Below, piece after piece: positions 18,439-28,652 of a stretch of DNA of 64,000 bases. A model generated the notes under the pieces. The model was not told the origin of the DNA. It made no database searches and worked only from the letters and a program-made list of their open reading frames with translations. Both the position numbers and the translations under genes were made by a program. Source of the stretch: Anaerolineaceae bacterium (lineage in GTDB: Bacteria > Chloroflexota > Anaerolineae > Anaerolineales > Anaerolineaceae); assembly GCA_017417055.1 (NCBI GenBank), contig JAFPZX010000200.1, positions 1-64,000 on the forward strand. Reading direction: 5' to 3'. Numbering within the stretch: the stretch's first letter is position 1; every line of letters begins with the position of its first letter.

Positions 18439-20391
18439 TAAACTCCCGTCACTTATTTTTGCGAGCAATTCCGGATACGGCATCGGTTTGCCATAAAAAT
18501 AGCCCTGCAGTCTACCGCATCCTGCTTCTTTCAGAAAGTCGATGGCTTCCCTGGTTTCCACACCTTCGGCAAGCGTTTTCATATGCAGTTTGTTTGCCAG
18601 TTCAATAACCGTTGAGATGATCTTGCGGGAATTCAGACTGTCTTTATTGAAATCCCGCAGGAATTCCATATCAATTTTCAGCAGATCAAAATTATAATCC
18701 TTCAGCACGTTCATAGAAGAATAGCCGGAACCGAAATCATCCAGCCAGACTTCATAGCCTTTTTCATGAAACTGACTGATCGCGTTTTTCAACAGGGAAA
18801 CATCTTTTGTTATGGCGCTTTCCGTGATTTCAATATGCAGCAAATTTCTGGGAATCCGGTACTTTTCTACCAGCTTTTCCATTTCTCCAACCGCGTTCAT
18901 CAGCTCAAAATCAAGACGGGAAAAATTCAGAGAAGTGGGCAGAACCGGCAATCCGTTATCCATGCAGTGACGGATCTGTTTGCAAACAGATTCATAGATG
19001 CACAAATCAAGCTTATGGATTTGACGGCCTTCTTCCAATGTGCTGATAAAAACGCCGGGAGAAAGAAAACCCATTTCGGGATCGATCCAGCGCGCCAAAG
19101 CTTCGCATCCGGCAAGTTTTTCGTCTTCTGACCAGATGACGGGCTGATAATAGACCTGAACATATCCTTCCCTGACCGCTTTTTCAACGTTGTTCAAAAC
19201 ATATTGTTTCAAACTGTATTCACGGTCCATTTTCTGATCATATTCGATAAAGAATTCATCCTCTTTGTTATGGAGGCTCTTCAGTGCATAGCGCGCCCTG
19301 TCGATTGCATGTCTGGGGTTCTTTATGGAATCCGTAGCTCGATATGCACCCACTTTTACATCAAGATAGGTTTCAGTCGGATAAGCCTCTTTTATCTGCT
19401 GACGCACATGTTCAGCTCTTTCATAAAAATCTTCCGCCTTTGTCAGAACAGAGAAAATATCGCCGGATTCTCTGGCAACCGGTTCATTGGGAAATTCCGC
19501 GGTTATGATCTTCCCTGTTTTGACCAGCAGCGTATCACCGCCGGAATAGTTAAACCGGTCATTGAAAGTCTGGAAGTTGGATATATTAAACACAAGATAA
19601 ATAAGGCTTTTCCCTTCTGCCAGGCCGGTTTCGATATACTCCCTGGATGCTGAATCAAGCTTTCTCATGTTGGGCATGCCGGTCAGGTCATCCGTGACCG
19701 AAGACAATTCAAGCCGGTAGGATTTTTTTGCGTCACTATATCGTTGGAAGTAAACTGCTACTTCCAAAATAAAAAGGATCATCATAAAAGTAATAAAATT
19801 AATCTGATCCCCTTCGGACAATTGCACTTGTGTTCCGGCTTTATCGAAAGTCCGGTTGTTCAGCAGCCATAAAAAGCCGCCGCCGAAAACACAGACTAAC
19901 AGGATCGAAGAAAAAGGACGCCAGACGCAAATTACCGTGACCCACATCAACACGGTGAGAAAGTAAATGATCATCCTTCCCCTTGAAAAATCATGCTGAG
20001 AGGTTGTGATGCTGAAGTACATTCCAAGAAGAAAATAAAGAAAGATAATGACGCTGCTGAATTTATAGAGAATTTTCAGTTTTCTTTTCAGATAAAGACC
20101 GGAATAAATACACAGCAAAACAGACGCCGCGAGCAGGACCCAATAGCTGTATGTATAATGAAAGAACTCTCCTATCGTTTCAACCTGTCCGGTAAGGACC
20201 CATGATTGTATGTAACGCACGATCATCAAGACTTCAACCAGACCTACAATGGCAGAAAGGTATAAAGCGCTTCTGACGTCCGCTTCCTGCAGCTGATTTT
20301 CAATATAGGGAGGATTGCGGTAAAAACCAAGAGCCCGGCTGATCAAGTGAAGGGGGCCTTCTTTTTTTTGAGGGTTATTGTCTTTTTCCAT
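18418..20391 (-). CDS. membrane GGDEF-EAL protein, probable c-di-GMP phosphodiesterase
   Basis: 657 residues. The first 220 hold about six membrane segments, followed by GGDEF and EAL domains. The diguanylate cyclase signature is degenerate: where RxGGDEF is expected the protein reads VARESGDIF, so synthesis of c-di-GMP is unlikely. The EAL domain keeps CEALARW, ITESAI, WLDDFGSGYSS, LLKIDM, AEGVET and LQGY, the full catalytic set for c-di-GMP hydrolysis. The degenerate GGDEF may sense GTP, as in other hybrid proteins. It lies 72 nt downstream of rpoC. Its C-terminal codons are formed by a heptanucleotide repeat. Confidence 0.88.
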   Translation of the reverse strand: MEKDNNPQKKEGPLHLISRALGFYRNPPYIENQLQEADVRSALYLSAIVGLVEVLMIVRYIQSWVLTGQVETIGEFFHYTYSYWVLLAASVLLCIYSGLYLKRKLKILYKFSSVIIFLYFLLGMYFSITTSQHDFSRGRMIIYFLTVLMWVTVICVWRPFSSILLVCVFGGGFLWLLNNRTFDKAGTQVQLSEGDQINFITFMMILFILEVAVYFQRYSDAKKSYRLELSSVTDDLTGMPNMRKLDSASREYIETGLAEGKSLIYLVFNISNFQTFNDRFNYSGGDTLLVKTGKIITAEFPNEPVARESGDIFSVLTKAEDFYERAEHVRQQIKEAYPTETYLDVKVGAYRATDSIKNPRHAIDRARYALKSLHNKEDEFFIEYDQKMDREYSLKQYVLNNVEKAVREGYVQVYYQPVIWSEDEKLAGCEALARWIDPEMGFLSPGVFISTLEEGRQIHKLDLCIYESVCKQIRHCMDNGLPVLPTSLNFSRLDFELMNAVGEMEKLVEKYRIPRNLLHIEITESAITKDVSLLKNAISQFHEKGYEVWLDDFGSGYSSMNVLKDYNFDLLKIDMEFLRDFNKDSLNSRKIISTVIELANKLHMKTLAEGVETREAIDFLKEAGCGRLQGYFYGKPMPYPELLAKISDGSLKVRSKK

Positions 20392-20409
20392 AATTTGTTT
20401 TTTTAGAAC

Positions 20410-20435
20410 AACAGCCGGGATTTTTCCCGGCTGTT
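20410..20435 (-). terminator. hairpin after rpoC
   Basis: A perfect 11-bp stem AACAGCCGGGA/TCCCGGCTGTT with a 4-nt loop, 28 nt beyond the rpoC stop. The minus strand continues GTTGTTC without a proper T-run, so termination may be partial and the downstream GGDEF-EAL gene may be reached by read-through. Confidence 0.55.
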
Positions 20436-20463
20436 ATAGTTATTTTGTTGCCCTTTCGGATAA

Positions 20464-23400
20464 TTATTCGGTAGGCAGGTTGGAAATGACCGCCTGCTGG
20501 CCGTCAACGATTTCATCACCCTGGATAAAACGTCCGGGGACAAAACCGGTACCGGCAGGAATCAGTTTACCGATAATGACGTTTTCTTTCAGACCGTAGA
20601 GCGGGTCTTTCAGACCGCCAATGGCGGCGCTGGCCAGCACTTTGATGGTGTGCTGGAAGGAAGATGCGGACAACCAGGAATCAGTGGAAAGAGAAGCCTT
20701 TGTGACGCCAAGCAGAATTTCGACATATTTGGCCGGAGTCTTGCCTTCTTCTTCCAGACGGCGGTTGATATCCTTCAAAGTCAGGTAATCGACCACATCC
20801 ATCGGCAGATAAGGTGAATCGCCGGAGCTGGTGATTTGAACTTTGCCGAGCATCTTGCGGATGATCACTTCAAAGTGTTTATCGTTGATGTTCTGACCCT
20901 GTGTGCGGTAAACATCCTGGATTTCCTTCAGCATGTACATCTGGCAGGCATCCCGGCCATTGAGCTTCAGAATCATATGCGGGTTCAAGGAACCTTCTGT
21001 CAGCGGTGTGCCGGCAGAGACGATTTCACCATCCTTGACAAGCAGACGGGCGTTGGTCGGAATGTTGTATTCCTCGGTCATGTGGTTTTCATAAGTCACA
21101 ATGACCTTGTTGTCTTCAACACGGACCTGCCCGGCATGAGCGGCACCGATCATGGTTTCACCCTGTGTGGCGATGGTGTCGCCAAGTTCCACACGCATTT
21201 CATCTTCGACAGCAATGCTCCAGCCATCTTCAATGGTGTAAGTGTCAGAAATCAGTTCGCTGTTTTCAATGCGGACAATGCGGACATCGTCATATTTGTC
21301 ATTCTGCATGATGAACGCCTTACCGGAAATCTGGGCGATAATAGCTTCACCTTTCGGCGTGCGGCGCGCTTCAAACAATTCTTCAACACGAGGCAGACCG
21401 GAGGTAATGTCACCACCCTGGGCAACACCACCGGAGTGGAACGTACGCAGTGTCAGCTGGGTACCCGGTTCACCGATGGATTGGGCTGCGACGGTACCGA
21501 CAGCAGCACCAAGTTCAGCCAGTTTCCCACGTCCGAGATCCATACCGTAGCATTTCGCGCAGATACCATGTTTGAGCTGGCAGGTCATCGGGGAGCGTAC
21601 TTTCATTTCCTGAACGTTCGCAGCCTGGATCTTTCGGGCAGCTTCATGGTCGATCATCTCACCCTTTTCCAGGAGAATTTCACCGGTTTCCAAGTCGACA
21701 ACACGTTCTGCAGTCACACGGCCGTAAATACGTTCCGCGTAAGACTGTTTCGCGACATCATCGGAACGGCGGATGTAGATACCTTCATCAGTACCGCAAT
21801 CCTCATCATTGATGATAAGATCCTGAGCAATATCCACCAGACGGCGGGTCAGATAACCGGCATCTGCGGTTCGCAGCGCGGTATCAGCCAGACCTTTACG
21901 GGCACCATGCGTGGAGATGAAATATTCCAGCGCGTCCAGACCTTCACGGAAGTTGGATTTAATCGGCAGTGTGATGATACGGCCGGATGGGTCAGCCATC
22001 AAACCGCGCATACCGGCCAGCTGACCGATAGGACCGAAACCACCCTTGGTCGCGCCGGAGTTCGCCATGATAGCCATGTCTCCTTCCGGATCCATAAAGT
22101 TGCGGACAGCCTTTGACACTTTGTTGGTGGTGTCCTGCCAAACGGCCACGATGCGGTCATCACGTTCAGCTGCGGTGAGCAGACCCTTGCGATACTGTTT
22201 GTTGATTTTTTCAACTTCTTCATCAGCCTGGTGCTGCAGCTGATTCCGTTCCGGCGGAACAGTGATATCGGAAACTGCCATGGTCAGACCGGAGCGCATG
22301 GAGTATTCAAAACCGATATCCTTAATGGAGTCAGCAACAATAGTTGTTTCATCCTGACCGCAGACGTCATAAACTTCAGAGATCAGGTCTTTGATTTCAC
22401 CCTTGCCGAAAGTCATGTTCTTGAAGAGCATCTTATCAGGCAGAATGTTATTGAAGATCACACGGCCGACAGTGGTATCGATGATCTTTGTCACCGGTTC
22501 CGCCATGCGTTTGCCGTCTTCATCATAGTAAGTTGTGGCCTTGAACTTGATCTTCGTGTGCAGGTTGACCTGGTTGATGTCGTAGCAGTATTTTACTTCG
22601 TCGAAGTCATAAAAAGCACGGCCATCACCCGGATGTTCCTGTCCCAGTTCCATGGTCAGGTAATAAATACCGAGAACCATATCTTTGGAGGGACTGATGA
22701 TCGGTTCGCCGTCAGCAGGTTTCAGCAGGTTCTTGGAAGCCAGCATCAGTGTGCGGGCTTCATTGACTGCCTTGTCGGAAAGCGGTACGTGGACAGCCAT
22801 CTGGTCACCGTCGAAGTCCGCGTTAAAAGCGGTACAAACCAACGGATGCAGCTGGATGGCGGAACCTTCGATCAGGATCGGTTCAAAAGCCTGAATACCC
22901 AGTCGGTGCAGGGTTGGCGCACGGTTCAGCATAACCGGACGTTCACCGATAACCTCTTCCAGAACTTCCCATACTTCCGTGCGGTTGCGTTCGATCAGAC
23001 GGCGGGCACCCTTCACGTTAGTGGCGTAGCCATGCTTGCACAGGCGGGAAATGACGAAGGGCATATAAAGCTCCAATGCCATGGATTTCGGTAAACCGCA
23101 CTGGTACAGTTTGAGTTTCGGACCGACAACAATAACGGAACGGCCGGAGTAGTCAACACGTTTACCGAGCAAATTGCGGCGGAAGCGGCCTTTCTTACCC
23201 TTCAGCATATCGCTCAGGGACTTCAGTTCACGGCGGCCGCGGCGGGAAAGCGCTTTACCGCGCTGGGAGTTGTCAATCAGAGAGTCAACGGCTTCCTGCA
23301 GCATACGTTTTTCATTGCGGACGATCACATCCGGGGCACCCAGCTCCAGCAGTCTCTTCAGACGGTTGTTGCGGTTGATGACACGGCGGTACAGATCGTT

Positions 23401-24696
23401 CAAATCGGATGTGGCAAAACGACCGCCATCCAAGTGAACCATCGGGCGCAGATCCGGAGGAATGACCGGCAGAACGGACATGATCATCCATTCCGGATGA
23501 TTATGGGACGCACGGAACGATTCAACGACCTTCAGGCGTGAAGTAGCCTTCTTGCGCTTCTGTTTGGATTTTGTTGTGCGGACTTCATTCCACAGATCTT
23601 TGGAAAGCTGGTCAAGATCCAGGCGCTTGAGAATATCATAAAAAGCTTCAGCACCCATATCGGCACGGAAAACCTGACCCCAGCGGGAACGCAGTTCACG
23701 GTAGGTTGTTTCACTCAGGAAAGTGAAAGGCTGCAGATCTTCCAGCTCTTCGCGGAGTTTGGAATTCTGGCTCTGTGTTTCACTGGACTGGTCAGCGTGC
23801 TGGCTGCGCAGTGCTTCCATCTGTTCTTCCGCTTCAGCACGAACTTTCATCTTTTCCATGTCGAGTTTTTCAATATCAGCCTGCTGCTGCAGTTTGATAT
23901 CCTTCTCGAGAGATTCGAGCTTTTCACGAACAGCATCCTGAACGGTGGAAATGTGCTGGAAGGAAATGGTTTCTCCTGCTTTGACAACGGTCATGTCTGC
24001 TGCATTAAAATGCAGGTCAACAGCCGCAGTCTGTCCCACAGAATCCTGCAGGGTCTGTTCCAGACGCTGGCCTTCGCGCATTACCGGATCCAGACGCTTG
24101 CTGATTTCTTCTTCTCCTCTGGATTGGAGCTGGTCTCGTTTTTCCTGCAGTGCCTTCAGTTTTGCATCACGTTCACGTTTTACGCTCAGGATCTTTGCGT
24201 TTACTTCCTGCGCTCGTTCGCGTTCTGTTCCGGTGATATCATCTTCCAATTTGCTGAGCGCTTTTTGTCTTGCTTCTTCATCGACATAGGTGACGATATA
24301 TTGTGCAAAATAGAGCACACGGTCTAAGTTCCTGCGGGAAATATCCAAAAGCAAACCGAGATATGACGGGATACGGCGTGTATACCAAATATGAGCAATC
24401 GGGGTTGCAAGTTCAATATGACCGAGACGTTCGCGGCGGACAGACGCTTTTGTTACTTCAACTCCGCACTTGTCGCAGATGATCCCTTTGTAACGCGGGT
24501 TCTTATACTTTCCGCAATAGCACTGCCAGTCACGGGTCGGCCCGAAGATAGCTTCACAAAAGAGGCCATCTTTTTCCGGGCGGAGACGTCGGTAGTTAAT
24601 GGTTTCCGGTTTCAAAACTTCGCCGTGTGACCAACTGCGGATGGTTTCCGGTGATGCGAGACTGATTCCTAATGCAACCAAACCTTTCGTTTCCAC
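20464..24696 (-). CDS. rpoC: RNA polymerase beta' subunit
   Basis: A catalytic subunit of RNA polymerase, 1410 residues. The N-terminal zinc site is [19 protein letters not shown], the Mg-binding loop [10 protein letters not shown] is intact, and the second zinc cluster includes [13 protein letters not shown]. Between the first zinc site and the clamp (about residues 145-345) lies a long charged coiled-coil insertion ([19 protein letters not shown], then [18 protein letters not shown]). The start is GTG with AAGGAG 7 nt upstream. rpoB is not adjacent: the upstream neighbour is a TPR membrane protein. The gene has its own promoter about 120 nt upstream. Confidence 0.98.
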   Translation of the reverse strand: METKGLVALGISLASPETIRSWSHGEVLKPETINYRRLRPEKDGLFCEAIFGPTRDWQCYCGKYKNPRYKGIICDKCGVEVTKASVRRERLGHIELATPIAHIWYTRRIPSYLGLLLDISRRNLDRVLYFAQYIVTYVDEEARQKALSKLEDDITGTERERAQEVNAKILSVKRERDAKLKALQEKRDQLQSRGEEEISKRLDPVMREGQRLEQTLQDSVGQTAAVDLHFNAADMTVVKAGETISFQHISTVQDAVREKLESLEKDIKLQQQADIEKLDMEKMKVRAEAEEQMEALRSQHADQSSETQSQNSKLREELEDLQPFTFLSETTYRELRSRWGQVFRADMGAEAFYDILKRLDLDQLSKDLWNEVRTTKSKQKRKKATSRLKVVESFRASHNHPEWMIMSVLPVIPPDLRPMVHLDGGRFATSDLNDLYRRVINRNNRLKRLLELGAPDVIVRNEKRMLQEAVDSLIDNSQRGKALSRRGRRELKSLSDMLKGKKGRFRRNLLGKRVDYSGRSVIVVGPKLKLYQCGLPKSMALELYMPFVISRLCKHGYATNVKGARRLIERNRTEVWEVLEEVIGERPVMLNRAPTLHRLGIQAFEPILIEGSAIQLHPLVCTAFNADFDGDQMAVHVPLSDKAVNEARTLMLASKNLLKPADGEPIISPSKDMVLGIYYLTMELGQEHPGDGRAFYDFDEVKYCYDINQVNLHTKIKFKATTYYDEDGKRMAEPVTKIIDTTVGRVIFNNILPDKMLFKNMTFGKGEIKDLISEVYDVCGQDETTIVADSIKDIGFEYSMRSGLTMAVSDITVPPERNQLQHQADEEVEKINKQYRKGLLTAAERDDRIVAVWQDTTNKVSKAVRNFMDPEGDMAIMANSGATKGGFGPIGQLAGMRGLMADPSGRIITLPIKSNFREGLDALEYFISTHGARKGLADTALRTADAGYLTRRLVDIAQDLIINDEDCGTDEGIYIRRSDDVAKQSYAERIYGRVTAERVVDLETGEILLEKGEMIDHEAARKIQAANVQEMKVRSPMTCQLKHGICAKCYGMDLGRGKLAELGAAVGTVAAQSIGEPGTQLTLRTFHSGGVAQGGDITSGLPRVEELFEARRTPKGEAIIAQISGKAFIMQNDKYDDVRIVRIENSELISDTYTIEDGWSIAVEDEMRVELGDTIATQGETMIGAAHAGQVRVEDNKVIVTYENHMTEEYNIPTNARLLVKDGEIVSAGTPLTEGSLNPHMILKLNGRDACQMYMLKEIQDVYRTQGQNINDKHFEVIIRKMLGKVQITSSGDSPYLPMDVVDYLTLKDINRRLEEEGKTPAKYVEILLGVTKASLSTDSWLSASSFQHTIKVLASAAIGGLKDPLYGLKENVIIGKLIPAGTGFVPGRFIQGDEIVDGQQAVISNLPTE

Positions 24697-24810
24697 GTTT
24701 TTTCTCCTTCGTTATATGATGTTTTGCATCATTTGGTTTATGTGATAAAAACAGACTGTATGAATACAGCGGTTTAAGGCACAATCTGCCCATAAAATAT
24801 TTTATAAGCG

Positions 24811-24845
24811 ACTAATCATTATATCATAAGCCGCTCAAATCTTAA
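24811..24845 (-). promoter_or_regulatory. rpoC promoter with overlapping imperfect palindrome
   Basis: TTAAGA (24845-24840), a 16-bp spacer, then TATAAT (24823-24818), giving a leader of about 120 nt. An imperfect inverted repeat, AGCGGCTTATGAT against ATGATTAGTCGCT (10 of 13 pairs by eye), straddles the -10 box and could be an operator. Confidence 0.55.
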
Positions 24846-24907
24846 AAAAAGATGACAAAGAAAATCAGCAGCATTTAATGAGATGGCAGTGTTCTGTTCT
24901 CAATTGA

Positions 24908-26152
24908 TTACTGACCGTCTGCAATGTAAAAGTCCTGGTTTACATATAAATTTTCGTCAGGATACTCGAACTGATTCGGATCTTGATAAAATTCGTTCCC
25001 TGGTTCTGCCGGAACAGCTGTCGGCTCCGGCGGATAACACTCAAGATAAACAGCAGTTGCAGTCATTTGAACAGATTCCGGCGCAGAAATTTGCAGACCC
25101 TGTTGATAAAACTGAATGGCGCCGCAGTAGTCTTCTCTTGCCGCATATTCTCCAGCAACCGCAAAAGAAGCTTCTGCATAACGCTGGTTGGCGGTTAAGC
25201 CGGTGGCGCGATCCATCAGATTGGGCATGACCTGCGCCGCATTGGAATAATACTCCAGAGCTTTGTTCCAGTTGATTTCCCAAAAACCTGCACCTGCCAG
25301 GTAAGCACGGGCTGCGCTGCGAAGGCTGTCTGCCTGGTTATCAATCGGACCGAATGATTCAGCCAGCGCGATATTGTAAACACCATTTTCGAGGTATCCG
25401 GCTTGGATTTGCTGAATTCCATGATTACGGAGGGCTATATAATACAAGCCATCGACTTCAATACCTCGGTAGCTGATGTTCCGGTCTCTAAGTTCGTTGA
25501 TCATGTTAATGGCATATTCCCAGTTTTGACTGTAAATAGCCTGTTGAATGGCCTGGAACATTTCTTCTTCTCCGCGTGTGTCTGCTGTTGCTGTCGGGGC
25601 AGGAGTGGCTGTCATCATCGGAGTTGGGGAGGCGGTTGGGTAAAGCGCCAGCATGACAGTCTGATATGTTTCCATTGCGCCGGGATATGCGGAGTCAACT
25701 TCAATCACATAGTCCAAACGTGTTTTGGCATTTTGAAATTTTCCCTGTTCAATATCTGCTAATGCCATCTGATACTGTTCAGCAGCTGCCATCATGGACC
25801 TGCGCGTATATTCTGCCTGACGTGCACTGATGGCTGCGTTGTAACCCAAAACACCGCCGATAATACCAAGTGCGATCATTAAAACAATACCGAGTAAAAT
25901 CCAACCGACGATAGAGCCATTCCCCTTTTTCTTTTTGCTGTCTTTTTTGTTTTTCCCTTGTTTTTTATTCGAATTTGACTGCTGCGGCCCCGGCTGGTTT
26001 GGCATTGGCTGTCCGCTGAAATTCGGTGCTGCATTCCATTGCTGTCCGTTTGGATGCGGCTGCTGCGGCGGGTATCCCTGCGGATTCCCAGGTTGAGCCG
26101 TATTCATGGGCGGATAAGGTGTCTGTTGATTTTGATTTGGCATTTGGTTCAT
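24908..26152 (-). CDS. single-pass membrane protein with TPR-like ectodomain
   Basis: 414 residues. Residues 1-60 are Pro/Gln/Asn-rich (YPPQQPHPNGQQW), followed by a Lys-rich stretch and one membrane helix (about 80-102). The outer part has helical repeats: MALADIEQGKFQNAKTRLDY, a Thr/Pro linker (PTASPTPMMTATPAPT), then WNKALEYYSNAAQVMPN and YCGAIQFYQQGLQIS, which are TPR-like. The low-complexity end is cytoplasmic by the positive-inside rule. Function is unknown. GAGGG precedes the ATG by 5 nt. It sits between murJ and rpoC on the same strand. Confidence 0.65.
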   Translation of the reverse strand: MNQMPNQNQQTPYPPMNTAQPGNPQGYPPQQPHPNGQQWNAAPNFSGQPMPNQPGPQQSNSNKKQGKNKKDSKKKKGNGSIVGWILLGIVLMIALGIIGGVLGYNAAISARQAEYTRRSMMAAAEQYQMALADIEQGKFQNAKTRLDYVIEVDSAYPGAMETYQTVMLALYPTASPTPMMTATPAPTATADTRGEEEMFQAIQQAIYSQNWEYAINMINELRDRNISYRGIEVDGLYYIALRNHGIQQIQAGYLENGVYNIALAESFGPIDNQADSLRSAARAYLAGAGFWEINWNKALEYYSNAAQVMPNLMDRATGLTANQRYAEASFAVAGEYAAREDYCGAIQFYQQGLQISAPESVQMTATAVYLECYPPEPTAVPAEPGNEFYQDPNQFEYPDENLYVNQDFYIADGQ

Positions 26153-26244
26153 GTTTTCCCTCGTTATCGGTTGTTCTCAGATCATGTTTCTTTTAGAAAA
26201 GCTCTGAACTTCCTCCAATTTCACGAGAATAAATCAGGATTTCC

Positions 26245-27837
26245 TTAGAAACGTCTTAGTAGTTTAATTTCGGGCAGGATGATGAAACCGTAAAAAAACA
26301 GGGCTGCTGTCATCCCTAATATAGATTTTACCAGATTATTTATATTTGGGATGGACATAACTGCAAAACAGATACCCCCGGCTGCAGCGGCTCCCGGAAT
26401 GGAACGGAGCAGCGTTTTTCGCAAGTCCGTGACAGCGCTGAGAAATGTTTTTCCCTTAAGTAACTGAAGAAATCTTTCCGGTTTCGCGAGCACAAGCAGC
26501 AACAAAATTGCCTGGACGGTGAATGCTATGGAATCGGTCAGGCTGAGTCCGGGTGCCCCAAGTTTTTGGAACAACAGGAACCCGGAAATGATATAAATTA
26601 TGACATTGAGTATCGTTCCCAACAGGGGAACAAGAGCCTGTTCCTGTGCATAAAAAGCACGGTTGGCAATCTCTAACAGGCAATGTCCCGCAAGTCCGAC
26701 TAAAAATCCCTGCAATGTGCGCATCATCAGCAGGTTTTGTGTCTCGTCAAAAGCGAAGAAGGCACCGATAAGAGGACCGAGTCCGACGGCCATGATGGCG
26801 GCGGCGCCGAGAGAAAGCGCAAGAGCGATGCGGCAGGCTTTTTCAATAACTTCCCTGTAAGATTTTGCGTCCTCATTGGAAATATATAATGAAAGGGAAG
26901 GCAGAATCGCGGTCCCTATGGCTGTGCCGATCAGTGTTTCCGGAAGCTGCTGGAACATATACCCATAACTTAGCGCGGTGACTGCTCCGGAAGCGAGACG
27001 GGATGCGTAATTGTCCCGAATGATGAAGATGAGTTGGATAAAAAATACAGAAAGAATGCGGGGACCTAAAACCCGCAGCACCCGCAGCACACTCGGGTCA
27101 TGCAGCGCAATCATTGGAAACCAGCGGAAATTGTGACGAAACAAAGCCGGCACCTGGATCAGCAGATGGGCGGCAGCTCCGATGATAACGCCCCAGACCA
27201 GTCCGTCGATCCCCATTCCAAAGCAGGGCAGGGACAGCGGACCGATTCGATATGGTTCCGAGGGGGAAAGGACAACCGCTCCGAAAATTTGACCGATGTT
27301 GTAAAAAATCGGAGCCAGCGCCGGCATCAGAAAATGCCGGTTCGCCTGCAATCCGCCGACCACATAGCCGCTCAGTGCAAAAATCAGCATGGCAATCAGG
27401 TTCATGCGCATCAGGTGAATCACTGAGGACTGCTGTTCCGGCGTGAAACCCGGTGCGATCCCGATTTCGGAAACAACCAGCGGTTTGGCAAAAATAGCTG
27501 TCAATATGGCAAGCCCGGCCGCACAGAGGAAGGACAGGTTGGCGACGGAAGAAAACAGTTTCCATCCGGCTTTCTTTCCGTCTTTATTGATAATGTCGGA
27601 CATTACCGGAATCAATGCCATGGAAAGCGCTCCGCCGCTGATGAGGGTGAAGAGCATGTCGGGCAGATTGTTCGCGATGTTGAAGACGTCCAGTTCGACG
27701 GAAAGGCCGAATTGCCGTCCGATGATCATTTGCCGCAATACGGCAACACATTTGTCAATGCCGAAGCAGATAAAAAGCAGCAGAGACGTTTTTGACAGAT
27801 TTGAAAGGTTTAATGTTCGTTTTGTTTTTCTCTCCAT
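26245..27837 (-). CDS. murJ: lipid II flippase MurJ
   Basis: A MOP-superfamily membrane protein of 530 residues with about 14 predicted helices, needed to flip the peptidoglycan precursor. The N-terminal region, RQMIIGRQFGLSVELDVF then LPDMLFTLISGGALSMALIP, is the MurJ/MviN signature. It is not part of the surface-glycan cluster. No Shine-Dalgarno precedes the ATG. TATAAT ends exactly 6 nt upstream, suggesting a leaderless transcript. Confidence 0.92.
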   Translation of the reverse strand: MERKTKRTLNLSNLSKTSLLLFICFGIDKCVAVLRQMIIGRQFGLSVELDVFNIANNLPDMLFTLISGGALSMALIPVMSDIINKDGKKAGWKLFSSVANLSFLCAAGLAILTAIFAKPLVVSEIGIAPGFTPEQQSSVIHLMRMNLIAMLIFALSGYVVGGLQANRHFLMPALAPIFYNIGQIFGAVVLSPSEPYRIGPLSLPCFGMGIDGLVWGVIIGAAAHLLIQVPALFRHNFRWFPMIALHDPSVLRVLRVLGPRILSVFFIQLIFIIRDNYASRLASGAVTALSYGYMFQQLPETLIGTAIGTAILPSLSLYISNEDAKSYREVIEKACRIALALSLGAAAIMAVGLGPLIGAFFAFDETQNLLMMRTLQGFLVGLAGHCLLEIANRAFYAQEQALVPLLGTILNVIIYIISGFLLFQKLGAPGLSLTDSIAFTVQAILLLLVLAKPERFLQLLKGKTFLSAVTDLRKTLLRSIPGAAAAGGICFAVMSIPNINNLVKSILGMTAALFFYGFIILPEIKLLRRF

Positions 27838-27843
27838 ACGGTT

Positions 27844-27849
27844 ATTATA
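27844..27849 (-). promoter_or_regulatory. -10 box 6 nt from the murJ ATG
   Basis: TATAAT on the minus strand followed by AACCGT and the ATG. Transcription starting 6-7 nt after the -10 would begin at the start codon. There is no ribosome site and no convincing -35. Confidence 0.4.
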
Positions 27850-27926
27850 ACTTTAAATCAGGATGTGATTTATCCGGACAGGTGATTTATGTTTATAATT
27901 AACAGTCGCGAAGCTTATTGTTCAGC

Positions 27927-27968
27927 ACGAAGCACATGCGGGACTGGACGAAGCACATGAGGGATTGG
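27927..27968. repeat. two 21-bp direct repeats
   Basis: ACGAAGCACATG followed by CGGGACTGG or AGGGATTGG, repeated head to tail with period 21 and three differences. It leads directly into the palindromic element at 27961. Confidence 0.75.
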
Positions 27969-28008
27969 CACCTTGTGCCGCGAAGCCGACATAAGTGTGC
28001 CTGTCCCC
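27961..28008. repeat. palindromic interspersed element, family 1 (copy 1)
   Basis: GGCACCTTGTGCCG and CGACATAAGTGTGCC arms form an imperfect hairpin flanked by GGGATT and CTGTCCCC. Its reverse complement matches 44621-44668 at 41 of 48 positions by eye, so it is a dispersed repeat. The GGGGACAGGCAC style resembles REP-type palindromes mobilised by TnpA-REP (RAYT) transposases in other genomes; none is encoded here. Confidence 0.75.
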
Positions 28009-28124
28009 CTGTGCAGCACTGAGCGGAGGAATATAACTTTTTTTTCTCCTTCCTTCTCGCTCCTTGCTTTCCTCATGTGTTTAACCTCAAAATCGTTATT
28101 TTATATAAATGAAAGGATTTATCC

Positions 28125-28652
28125 ATGAACGAAATCATCAACGCAATGAAAGAACGAAGAAGCATCCGGAAATTCAAACCGGATATGCCGGAAAAGGCAG
28201 ACCTGGATCAGATCGTCGAAGCCGGTCTTTACGCAGCCAACGGCATGGGAAAACAGGCCGGATTGATCATCGCTGTCACAAACAAAGAGATCCGTGACAG
28301 ACTTGCTGACCTAAACCGGAAAATTGCTGGATGGAAAGAAGGCGTCGATCCTTTTTACGGGGCTCCGGTGGTTTTTATTGTCCTTGCTGATAAAAGTGCA
28401 TTCACCTATGTCTATGACGGCAGCCTTGTGATCGGGAACATGATGCTGGCAGCGCATTCTCTTGGCCTTGGCAGCATATGGATTCATCGGGCAAAGGAAG
28501 AGTTTGAAACCGAAGAATGGCAGAAATTGCTCAAAGATCTCGGCGTTGAAGGTGACTATGAAGGGATCGGTCACTGTGCAGTTGGTTACATCGAAGGGGA
28601 AACACCCGCTGCCGCACCCCGCAAGCCCGGCCGTGTTTATTGGGTGGAATAA
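28125..28652 (+). CDS. nitroreductase-family flavoprotein
   Basis: 175 residues with the nitroreductase fold: IINAMKERRSIRKFKPD at the N-terminus (FMN-binding Arg/Ser cluster), AGLYAANGMGKQAG, and the hydrophobic SLVIGNMMLAAHSLGLGS helix. An FMN-dependent NAD(P)H oxidoreductase; the natural substrate cannot be told. AAAGGA lies 7 nt upstream of the ATG. The TAA is immediately followed by the thiN ATG, so the two genes form an operon. Confidence 0.9.
   Translation: MNEIINAMKERRSIRKFKPDMPEKADLDQIVEAGLYAANGMGKQAGLIIAVTNKEIRDRLADLNRKIAGWKEGVDPFYGAPVVFIVLADKSAFTYVYDGSLVIGNMMLAAHSLGLGSIWIHRAKEEFETEEWQKLLKDLGVEGDYEGIGHCAVGYIEGETPAAAPRKPGRVYWVE

Noticed and set aside
20836-23094. Two long antisense frames inside rpoC
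   Set aside because: Shadows of the rpoC reading frame; the opposite strand carries all RNA polymerase motifs.
26245-27837. murJ as the missing glycan flippase of the cluster
   Set aside because: It has the specific MurJ N-terminal signature, lies outside the cluster and is on the opposite strand.
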